A stretch of DNA of 64,000 nt from a candidate division KSB1 bacterium (GTDB taxonomy: Bacteria > Zhuqueibacterota > Zhuqueibacteria > Residuimicrobiales > Krinioviventaceae): NCBI GenBank assembly GCA_034521575.1, contig JAXHMJ010000005.1, positions 1,612,001-1,676,000 on the forward strand. The letters are read 5' to 3'. Positions 45,735 to 53,793 of this stretch are shown one piece after another (the stretch's first letter is position 1; each line of letters starts with the position of its first letter). The notes under the pieces are model-generated. The model was not told the origin of the DNA and did no database searches. It saw only the letters and a list, made by a program, of their open reading frames with translations. Made by a program: the position numbers and the translations under genes.

Positions 45735-47750
45735 GATTGCTTGGACTTTTTCAAAGCGTTTAACGGAAAATTGATCAGGACATAGGCTAAAATTGCAAAA
45801 ACGACCAAACCGAGCCACCAGAATCCTTTAAAATCTGCAGGCAAACCAAATATGTCTTTGAGATGGATATTGCCAACCACCAGTGCCGCAAGCACAATTC
45901 CCATCAAGGCTTCTCCGGCGACCAGTCCTGAAGCAATGAGCAATCCGTTATTGTCAACTTTTGTTTTGTCTTCTTCTGATTCAATATCTTTCTCTGCTAT
46001 TTTATCAACAGCATATTTGATCAGGCCACCGATAAAAATGGCAAATGTGGTTTTAAACGGCAGATACATTCCAACGGCAATGAGCATGGGCGAAGGAGAT
46101 TTAATCAGGATCAAACCAATGGCGAACAACATGCCCGCAATAACCAGAGGCCATGCCATTTCGCCGCCTACAATTCCTTTGCTCATCATAGCCATCAAAC
46201 CAGCCTGAGGAGCCGGGAGCGCTTCGCTTCCGATTCCATTTGCCTGATGTAACAGCATAATCGGGACGACCAGAACAAATGCAGCAGCAACCACACCGAT
46301 CAATTCACCGGCCTGCATTCTCCAGGGAGTCCCGCCGAGTATATGGCCCACTTTTAAATCCTGCATCATATCTCCGGCTACGCCGGCAACACAGCAGACA
46401 ACTGAAGCCACACCCAGTACAGCCGCCACTCCAGGATTCCCGCGCATGCCCACGAGAATCATCAGAACAGCAGCGATTAAAAGTGTTGACAATGTCAAAC
46501 CTGAGATCGGATTGGATGAACTGCCGATAATACCGACCAGATATCCGGCAACAGCCGCAAAAATGAATCCGGCAATGCCCATAACAACAGCGGCAAGAAT
46601 AGCAGAGCCCCAATTTTGACTGAAAGACTGGTATAAAATAATCATACAAATAATCAGGACGCCGATAGCCATCAAGGTGAGACCAAAGGGAAAATCCTTG
46701 TCCAATCGGGATTTTGTTCCATCCTCTTTTCCGGCTTTTTTAATATCAGCCAGTCCGTGTCTGATTCCTGTAATTAGGTTGTTGCGCATGGAAAACAAGG
46801 TATAAAAAGCGCCAACCAACATACCACCGACTGCAATGGGTTTTATAGTCGAGCTGTAAGCAGCTTTGGCAATGGTTAGCCAACCAAATTCCAGAGCAAA
46901 GGGTTCAACCTGGCCTCCCATCAGAAAAATGGCGAGCGGCATCAGGAACAACCATCCGAACACACCACCGGAAAAAGTAATGGCAGCAAGACGAAATCCA
47001 ATAATATATCCAACTCCCCAAAAATGCGGGTGAGGATGAAGGGCTCTGCATGATCATGCCGCCCTCATAATTCAGTTTCGCCTTTACCCCGGCAGCGGTT
47101 TCATAGATATTGCTGCTTCCGTCCAGCAATCGGATGACTGAAGTTTTAAACGTGGCAAATCCCGCCACACTGTCTTTAATGATCCGTAAACCGTTTTCAT
47201 TTTTAAACAATTCGATCAAGGCAGCCAGACCCAATGGAACCGAATACAAATTTGGCCCCGGATTGACCGCCCTGCCCGGCTTTGACAATTTCTGCGCAGG
47301 CTTTGCTTTCCGGAAAGGGCAAGGTATCGTCTTCAATCAGGGTGCGTCTTAAAATAATGATAAACAAAACACCCAAAATACCACCCACAAGCATCAGAAA
47401 CGTACTGGTCCAGTAATCAAAATTATCCCATACTCCTGAAATAACAAAGGCCGGTATGGTAAAAATGGCTCCGGCCGCCAGAGCTTCGCCGACCGCGCCG
47501 GTGGTTCGAGCCAAATTCTCTTCAAGAATAGTACCCTTGAAAGGTCTCAAAGCAGCCATTGCGATCACAGCCGCTGGAAATGTTGCCGCCACTGTCATTC
47601 CGGCTTTTAATCCCAAATAGGTATTTGCGGCGCCCAGAATAATGGCGAGTATCGCACCTGTGAACAAGGCCTTGAAGGAGACTCACGCATTGTACTGGTA
47701 GCGGGAACATACGGTTTCACGCCGCCTGTTCTTTTGTCTTCAGCCGTATG
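45731..47750 (-). pseudogene. OPT-family oligopeptide transporter, several frameshifts
   Basis: An inner-membrane transporter of about 670 aa whose family imports oligopeptides or metal chelates. Pieces in three frames join in order: EDKRTGGVKPYVPATSTMRE; TGAILAIILGAANTYLGLKA, GMTVAATFPAAVIAMAALRP and FPESKACAEIVKAGQGG; FKNENGLRIIKDSVAGFATF; then the long C-terminal part with FGWLFLMPLAIFLMGGQ and a run of membrane helices to FPLNALKKSKQS. Frame breaks lie near 47680, 47226 and 47020. At the 5' end the sequence GAGGAGTTACATACGGCTG lacks a start codon; one missing G would give ATGACGGCTGAAGAC after a good Shine-Dalgarno sequence. The stop overlaps the PqqD-like gene. Confidence 0.85.
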
Positions 47751-47908
47751 TAACTCCTCGTTGCAGTGATAGTTTATTATGATTAACGCATTATAGGGAA
47801 ATTGGGTTAAAATATCAAGCTAAAAGAATAAATTCCCAACAACAGGGCGGCATTTTTAACCAACCGCGATCATCGCATCGTAACAACTGTATGTCAGGCT
47901 TGGCCTAT

Positions 47909-48218
47909 CTATACAGAAACCTCGGAACATTTGAACAGGTTCTCATTTTCGTTGATGGAATCCTTTTCAAGCAACCTGTAATATTCCCGGAATACCCGTT
48001 TTTCAAGCTCAGCCCTGAATTCTCTTGAAATCGGATGCGCAATATACTTTTGTGCTGCCGTCTTCTCATTCGCCTTGACGGCATCAGAGCAGCAACCCTC
48101 TCTTGCTTTTGATAATTTTCATTCCCTTTACGGAAAAAGCGTCCTCAAAGGTTACGTTTACAAACGCTTTCAACTTGTGTTCGTCGCGTAATTTGACACA
48201 GATTTCAGTAATTTTCAT
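47909..48218 (-). pseudogene. spoVG: SpoVG family regulator, two frameshifts
   Basis: SpoVG is a small nucleic-acid-binding regulator, first known from Gram-positive sporulation and also found in Borrelia and FCB bacteria. From ATG 48218, after AAGGGGATGT, the frame reads MKITEICVKLRDEHKLKAF, VNVTFEDAFSVKGMKIIKSK, RGLLL and then stops. Other frames continue LMPSRR, then NEKTAAQKYIAHPISREFRA and ELEKRVFREYYRLLEKDSIN to a stop at 47909-47911. One missing base near 48088 and one near 48065 restore a protein of about 103 aa with the SpoVG-typical A-M-P-S/IAHPI pattern. No long open frame exists here. Confidence 0.8.
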
Positions 48219-48368
48219 ACATCCCCTTTCCCCAAATAGTTAAAAAGCTCAATGACTGCGGAAGCATGGAACCATTTTGCGGCCTCCCATCTGTAAACTT
48301 AATATATTTTTTTTATAAAATCAAATATTTTTTAAGCTTGTATTTTTAAGCCGCGAGGATTAAATTAA

Positions 48369-48383
48369 AGGGATTAAATCCCT
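48369..48383. promoter_or_regulatory. Short palindrome upstream of the secreted metalloprotease gene
   Basis: AGGGATT A AATCCCT: 7-bp perfect arms with a single central base (48369-48375 and 48377-48383), 22 bases before the start codon of the metalloprotease. It may be an operator, or a stem in the mRNA leader, which has no recognisable Shine-Dalgarno sequence. Confidence 0.3.
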
Positions 48384-48405
48384 GGTTTCAGGTGTCTCTA
48401 CTATT

Positions 48406-51069
48406 ATGAAAATGGCAAAAAAAACATACTCGTTTTTATTCATCTTTTTCGTTGTGTTCTTTATGATTAGATCTGTATCCTCCAATCAACGGAAAGAACA
48501 GCGCAATCCTATCAACTCTGCCGAATTTTCAAGCAGTACAAAACAACATCAACGGCTTGAAAAAAGAAAGCATACAAAGTGCGGCACGTTTTTTGTCCAT
48601 GAATTGCTCAATTCTCCTTCTCTATCGAAAAACAACTTTGAAAACATTGTATCCCATGTCATGTCCCGTCCGACTATGCAGTCATTTTACGATACCCCTG
48701 AAGGACATTTCAGGATTCATTACAATACTGAAACTCGTCCTATCGTTTATCAACATGATGTTGATGTATCACCAAAAGATTCGCATCCAGACTTTGTCAA
48801 TCGGACAGGCGCTTATTTTGAGAAAAGTTATGCCTTTATCATTGATTCACTTGGCTATCTAACTCCGCCATCAGACGGTGGGCGTGGGGGAAACGACCGC
48901 TATGACGTCTATTTGTCTCTCGCGGATACGCTGGGATTAACGTCACCGGATTCACGCTCTGACCAATATGATGGTTATGATTCTTACACCAGCCATATTC
49001 AGCTGAATGCTGCCTTTGATGAGAATCAAACTCCCGATAAACTGGCCAAGGTTACAGCAGCACATGAATTTTTTCACGCGGTCCAGTTTGCCTACGGTCT
49101 GGATTATTTTGCAGATATAAACAGTGTCTGGTTCACGGAAGCTTCTGCGGTCTGGATTGAAGACCTGATTTACGATGATGTAAACGATTACTATGGTTAC
49201 CTGCCGACATTTTTTAACTCTCCCTGGAAATCTCTGCAGACCTGGGACAATAACGCTCACGCTTATGCAGCCTGTATCTGGCCGCATTTTCTTCATCAGA
49301 AATATGATATTGATATTATAAAGGAAATATGGGAAAACGCAAACTATTACAATAGCATTTATAATGTCACAAGAGATCTCCTTGCGAACAGGCAAGTCAC
49401 ATTGGATGATGCCTTTCAGGAATTTACTCGCTGGAACTATTTCACAGGCTATCGATATTCAACGAATCTGCCCCACTATGATGAAGCCCGTTACTATCCT
49501 CAGGTCTCTATTCAGGCCCTGCATACAGAATTGCCGGTCATAAATCAGGCTCCTCCCGTCAATGAACGCCCGGATCATCTTGCAGCCAATTATATCAGAG
49601 CCTACAACAACTCGACTGAATCCAAACGGGCTTTATTCAATTTAAATTCCAGATATGACTGGGAACTACAGGGGCTTTGCAGTATAAACGGAATTTACAC
49701 GCTATTGCAACCCGTCTATGTATCAAATTCGGAAGCCTTTATTGATATTCCAGCTGAATGCGATCAATTCATCCTCATCCCGTCCGTCACATCGAAAACC
49801 GGCGAGGCGATCGATTATACCTACGAAATCCTGAAGCATAACACAGCCACCGGAAATCTTTCTCTCAACTCTATAGATGTGATCGATGCAAACAATTCCC
49901 GTGTTGAACCCGGAGAAACCGCAACACTGTCGTTTTCTCTGCAAAACAGCGGACCAGTCATTAATGATTTGACTCTTGTGCTAAAAAGTGCGCAATCCGA
50001 CATTGCTATTACACCTCAAGACATCACGACGGCTATAGAAAGCTTGTCCGCAACGCAACTCGACTTTGAAATTAAAGCGCCTGAATACTTTATGCCGCAG
50101 AAAACGGATTTCACACTGACAGCCCGTACACCTACTGATTCTGTTTCCTTTGATTTCACGCTTGCAGTTGGATTTGCTCCGATTTTGTTTGCCGACAAGG
50201 GTTTGTCAAACCCGGAACGCGACGTTTATTTCTCAATCCTCGACAGTCTTGGTCTTTTTTATGATCACATTTCGTTACCGAATGATGAACCCAAACTGGA
50301 CATTCGCACTCATTTGCTATGCATAGTAGAAAAGGACACCCTTTCTGCTGAATTTCAAGAAAAGGTTCTAAATCAATTGTCATCGTTAGATATTTGTCTG
50401 ATTACAAACCAGATATCTGATAGCATGATGAACAGATCCTTTTTTCAAGAGGCATTCGACATTCATTGGGGAGCGGCAATGAACGCCAAAGGAATTACCG
50501 GGATTTCAGGAAATCATATTTCAGAATCTGGTAACGGGATGTTTGTGTCAGTTCTTAACAATGCGGATGTTCTGGTTCCCTCCAGCCGGAGCAAATCTGT
50601 GTTTTACTATGACCTTTCAGATAAAAGCGCTGCTGTAACACTGGATGCAAATTCAAAAAGAGTGATGTTTGGATTTCCGGTACATGAACTCGATGAAAAA
50701 CCAATGTATATATCCCCCTACATATTAATTTCGCGTGTTTTCGAGTGGTTTGAAACAGATTCACGCGTCAGTAAAGTGAATAGGCCGGACCAAAGGGTAC
50801 TGCAGCCCTGTTATCCGAATCCGTTCAACAGCAGTACACAAATAAAGGTTGATACCGAGAACGCTTTATCAAACTGCTCGATAAATGTTTACAATATAAG
50901 GGGAGAACATGTCAAAACGATATTTCAGGGAAATTTGGCTCCAGGTGTGCATTCTATAACCTGGGAAGGAATAAATTCCAGCAATCAATGGGTGGGGAAT
51001 GGTAACTATTTTATCCGCTTGAGTTCAGACAATGTTAAAGAAACCCGCAAGATCATTGTTCTAAAATAA
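48406..51069 (+). CDS. Secreted zinc metalloprotease (MXAN_6640-like) with C-terminal sorting domain
   Basis: An 887-aa secreted protein. The signal peptide (FLFIFFVVFFMIRSVSS) is followed by a domain with GHFRIHYNTE and GNDRYDVYLSLADTLGL. The zinc motif HEFFH is at residues 220-224, with the probable third ligand Glu245 in WFTEASAVWIED, the gluzincin arrangement. The middle carries beta-sandwich repeats, including SIDVIDANNSRVEPGETATL, a signature of secreted FCB proteins. The last 90 residues begin LQPCYPNPFNSSTQIKVD and end GNYFIRLSS...RKIIVLK, a type IX-type/FlgD-like sorting domain. It belongs to a family of putative metalloproteases common in FCB and myxobacterial genomes; the substrate is unknown. 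It is monocistronic and ends at a bidirectional terminator. Confidence 0.88.
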   Translation: MKMAKKTYSFLFIFFVVFFMIRSVSSNQRKEQRNPINSAEFSSSTKQHQRLEKRKHTKCGTFFVHELLNSPSLSKNNFENIVSHVMSRPTMQSFYDTPEGHFRIHYNTETRPIVYQHDVDVSPKDSHPDFVNRTGAYFEKSYAFIIDSLGYLTPPSDGGRGGNDRYDVYLSLADTLGLTSPDSRSDQYDGYDSYTSHIQLNAAFDENQTPDKLAKVTAAHEFFHAVQFAYGLDYFADINSVWFTEASAVWIEDLIYDDVNDYYGYLPTFFNSPWKSLQTWDNNAHAYAACIWPHFLHQKYDIDIIKEIWENANYYNSIYNVTRDLLANRQVTLDDAFQEFTRWNYFTGYRYSTNLPHYDEARYYPQVSIQALHTELPVINQAPPVNERPDHLAANYIRAYNNSTESKRALFNLNSRYDWELQGLCSINGIYTLLQPVYVSNSEAFIDIPAECDQFILIPSVTSKTGEAIDYTYEILKHNTATGNLSLNSIDVIDANNSRVEPGETATLSFSLQNSGPVINDLTLVLKSAQSDIAITPQDITTAIESLSATQLDFEIKAPEYFMPQKTDFTLTARTPTDSVSFDFTLAVGFAPILFADKGLSNPERDVYFSILDSLGLFYDHISLPNDEPKLDIRTHLLCIVEKDTLSAEFQEKVLNQLSSLDICLITNQISDSMMNRSFFQEAFDIHWGAAMNAKGITGISGNHISESGNGMFVSVLNNADVLVPSSRSKSVFYYDLSDKSAAVTLDANSKRVMFGFPVHELDEKPMYISPYILISRVFEWFETDSRVSKVNRPDQRVLQPCYPNPFNSSTQIKVDTENALSNCSINVYNIRGEHVKTIFQGNLAPGVHSITWEGINSSNQWVGNGNYFIRLSSDNVKETRKIIVLK

Positions 51070-51070
51070 A

Positions 51071-51096
51071 AAAAGGCCATTCATAATGGCCCTTTT
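51071..51096. terminator. Bidirectional intrinsic terminator
   Basis: GGCCATT (51075-51081) pairs with AATGGCC (51085-51091) around a 3-base loop, flanked by AAAA (and further A) on one side and CTTTT on the other, so it works for the plus-strand metalloprotease and the convergent minus-strand GWxTD gene. Confidence 0.75.
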
Positions 51097-51098
51097 GG

Positions 51099-52469
51099 CT
51101 AATAACTTCCCTTTTCAATAATGCTCATATAATTGGGATTATAGATCTCGCCGTCCAGCTCGGAATGCAGTAGTTCATAGTCATTATTACCCTGCAAATC
51201 TGAAAAAATAAAAACAACCCCGTTCTGCAGCTCATGGTAGGCCCAACGTTCATAAGGGGCGCGGTTGGCTTCGTTCGGGGTCCGGTCAATTTCATTGGGC
51301 ATACCGTAAACCGCAAGTACACGGCCCCGGTCCGTTTTCCATCCCGGTTTTTTGAACGCTCTAAAATGTTCATTGGCGTAACGTATCCGTTCTAAATATT
51401 GATCACGAAACTCGTTTTCAGGTGTATCGGCAACCGGGTCATTGGCTTTCCAAAAATTGAACAAAAAGGTGCGTTTCAAGTCAATATCATCAATCTGTTT
51501 CCAGGTGACCCGGGATTCTTTATTCAGCAAATATAAAATGTAATCAAATTCTTTTTCGATGAGTACAGAGTCCATCGTGGCAAACCGGCTCATTTGCATG
51601 GATTGATCAACGATAGGTTGCTGCCCCTCATTAATTTGATAAACATAAAATTCTTTAGTTTGCCGGCCGATCAGACTGTCATCAGTACCCACCTCCAGAA
51701 CAAGCTGATAAATCCCGGAAGTCAATTTCCCGACATTTATAAATCCGTATTCGACCTGGGGATTCACCGCTTTTTCACGCTTTTTTATAACCGGCTTTAT
51801 TTTATTCAAAGCTTTACCATTCTTGTCCAGGACTTTATGACGTATTTCATAGTCGTTTTGAACAGCGTCCGGTAAATTATAAAGCTCGGAATAAAAGAAC
51901 AACATAGGAACGGATTCGTTATAGATCAGAGAAGGATGCGGCGTGACAGACAAGGTATTTTTATAGAACGGGGAATGTTCCTCAGAACGCTTGATCAAAG
52001 ATGACAATTCGAGATCGCTGATGCTAAAGCCGGGGATTGTTTCTTCAATGTTAACGCCGAACTGCAGCGAATCGACGTGTTCATGATGGTGTAAATCCTG
52101 CAGGATAAATTTACCCGTATAATCTCCCGGATCCAGTTGAAACCTCAATTGATCGACCAGCAGCTCGCTGTTTAAAATGGCATTCGTGTCTGCAATGATG
52201 GATTGATTTTTCCATGCGAATTTCTGGATCAAAGAATCATCTTGATAAAACTGCAGAGTTCCCAGAAAAAGCCCCTGGAAAGAATCTTCGGTACTGACAT
52301 AACTCAGATCCTGTTTGGGAAAACTATAATAAAATTCGAGGACCGGTTGATCTCCGCTTTGAAACACCGCCCAGTCTAAATTGGCTCTCAGTGTTTTATG
52401 AGCTTGAACGGGTAAAACAAAGCTGGCCATAACAAATATTACAGCTAAAAATGAAATACAACGAACCAT
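51099..52469 (-). CDS. GWxTD-domain secreted protein
   Basis: A 456-aa protein with a signal peptide (ISFLAVIFVMASFVLPVQA) and a beta-rich N-terminal two thirds. The C-terminal 130 residues form the GWxTD domain, with FLFNFWKANDPVADTPENEF (the diagnostic W-x-x-x-DP-x-T block), YLERIRYANEHFRA, WKTDRGRVLAVYGMPNEID and RAPYERWAYHELQNGVVFIF. The domain is named after its motif and is known mainly from Fibrobacterota-Chlorobiota-Bacteroidota and related phyla, without an established function. It converges with the metalloprotease gene and lies downstream of the PorV-like gene, with a terminator between, so it probably has its own promoter. Confidence 0.87.
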   Translation of the reverse strand: MVRCISFLAVIFVMASFVLPVQAHKTLRANLDWAVFQSGDQPVLEFYYSFPKQDLSYVSTEDSFQGLFLGTLQFYQDDSLIQKFAWKNQSIIADTNAILNSELLVDQLRFQLDPGDYTGKFILQDLHHHEHVDSLQFGVNIEETIPGFSISDLELSSLIKRSEEHSPFYKNTLSVTPHPSLIYNESVPMLFFYSELYNLPDAVQNDYEIRHKVLDKNGKALNKIKPVIKKREKAVNPQVEYGFINVGKLTSGIYQLVLEVGTDDSLIGRQTKEFYVYQINEGQQPIVDQSMQMSRFATMDSVLIEKEFDYILYLLNKESRVTWKQIDDIDLKRTFLFNFWKANDPVADTPENEFRDQYLERIRYANEHFRAFKKPGWKTDRGRVLAVYGMPNEIDRTPNEANRAPYERWAYHELQNGVVFIFSDLQGNNDYELLHSELDGEIYNPNYMSIIEKGSY

Positions 52470-52577
52470 TATATCACCTTTACTTGGTCAGGTTATTAAC
52501 ATATCCTGTCTTTGAGTAATTTTACTCTGAATTTTATGTGTTGTTCCATTCATCAGAGCCGGCAGGGAGAAAAGATT

Positions 52578-52609
52578 AAAAAAAAGGGCTGATTCATACG
52601 AATCAGCCC
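52578..52609 (-). terminator. Intrinsic terminator after the PorV-like gene
   Basis: A perfect 10-bp stem, GGGCTGATTC and GAATCAGCCC (52586-52595 and 52600-52609), with a 4-base loop, followed on the minus strand by eight T. It ends the PorV-like transcript upstream of the GWxTD gene. Confidence 0.9.
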
Positions 52610-52634
52610 TTTATACATCAGATAAAAGTATTGT

Positions 52635-53738
52635 TTAGAATCCGAATGTAAAACCGAACCACTGAGTGTCATCAAAGAACTCTGTGGTCTGGTAGGCATA
52701 ATCGAATTTGACATTAAAGTCACGTCCGGCGCTGAGATTAAAGCCGGCGCCGAAAGCAGGACCGTACAGATAGTTGTCACCCTGCATTACAAATTCATCA
52801 TCCTCGCCTTCAAGGCCGAGTTTATAAGCGACCGAGTAGGATCCTCGCAGGAAGAACATGTTGTTAAATGAATATTCAACACCTGCAATGTATTGATCGA
52901 GGAAGGAAGAATTGTTGGCATATGTTCCGGACAGAGAAAGCATATTCTCATCATTAATCGCCAGTTCATAGCCAATACCAATCTTTAACTGGGTCGGCAA
53001 TTCAAATTCCATCGATGTTGATTTAAAAACAGAGCTGGCCGGTGTATCATTATAGTACTCGCCTTTGCGGCCCGGATTGATAACCGATCCTTCCAGATCA
53101 GAAACCCGGTATTCAAGGTCGGAGCCGTCAAATTTCATACTGGTTCCGAAATTTGACAGGACAATACCCAGACGCAGTCCGTTTTCATTTCTGTACTGCA
53201 AGCCGATATCCAAACCAAACCCGTTGGCTTTAACGGACATGATCTTTTCAGAGATCATTTTACCATTAATACCAAACTGGATTCTATCCGTGAATTTACG
53301 GCTGTAGTGCATACCCAATGTCAGATAGTTCGGAGAGTAGGTGAGACCATTACCTTCCGGATTATCAACGGTTGTTTGTTCAATATCTCCAAAAGAGATT
53401 GTTTTTATGGACATTCCGAAATTACCAACCTGTCCCATATTGGCAATAGCGCCGAAATAGGTGACATTCAGGTCGGCGATATAATTCTGATAAGACAATA
53501 TGGCTTCGGCGCGGCCCTCAACCAGAGCGCCACCGGCCGGATTCCAATAGACAGCATCGATTCCGCTCACAGTGGCGATATTGGAACCGCTCAAAGCAGT
53601 TGAGCGAGCGCCCACGGGAATCAGCAATTCCGATGCTCCTGTGGTGCCGGTTTGCTTGGGATTGCCGGCAAACGCCGTCATACCCGCCAGGAGCAGAACG
53701 CAGGCAACAACGAAAAGAGTAAACGTTTTGTATCTCAT
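52635..53738 (-). CDS. PorV/PorQ-family outer-membrane beta-barrel protein
   Basis: A 367-aa outer-membrane protein. The signal peptide is followed by GASELLIPVGARSTALSGSN and VSGIDAVYWNPAGGALVEG, the N-terminal PorV/PorQ core, and the chain ends with an aromatic strand (WFGFTFGF). Compared with the two copies near 25-27 kb it has a longer middle region with loops containing GSDLEYRVSDLEGSVINPG. AAAGGAATGTAAT precedes the ATG. It directly follows a sorting-domain protein gene and a TonB-dependent receptor gene on the same strand, a group that recurs in FCB genomes. Confidence 0.87.
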   Translation of the reverse strand: MRYKTFTLFVVACVLLLAGMTAFAGNPKQTGTTGASELLIPVGARSTALSGSNIATVSGIDAVYWNPAGGALVEGRAEAILSYQNYIADLNVTYFGAIANMGQVGNFGMSIKTISFGDIEQTTVDNPEGNGLTYSPNYLTLGMHYSRKFTDRIQFGINGKMISEKIMSVKANGFGLDIGLQYRNENGLRLGIVLSNFGTSMKFDGSDLEYRVSDLEGSVINPGRKGEYYNDTPASSVFKSTSMEFELPTQLKIGIGYELAINDENMLSLSGTYANNSSFLDQYIAGVEYSFNNMFFLRGSYSVAYKLGLEGEDDEFVMQGDNYLYGPAFGAGFNLSAGRDFNVKFDYAYQTTEFFDDTQWFGFTFGF

Positions 53739-53793
53739 ATTACATTCCTTTCACTTTTTTGTAAATCTCCGTCTTTGTGGACGATGATCATGT

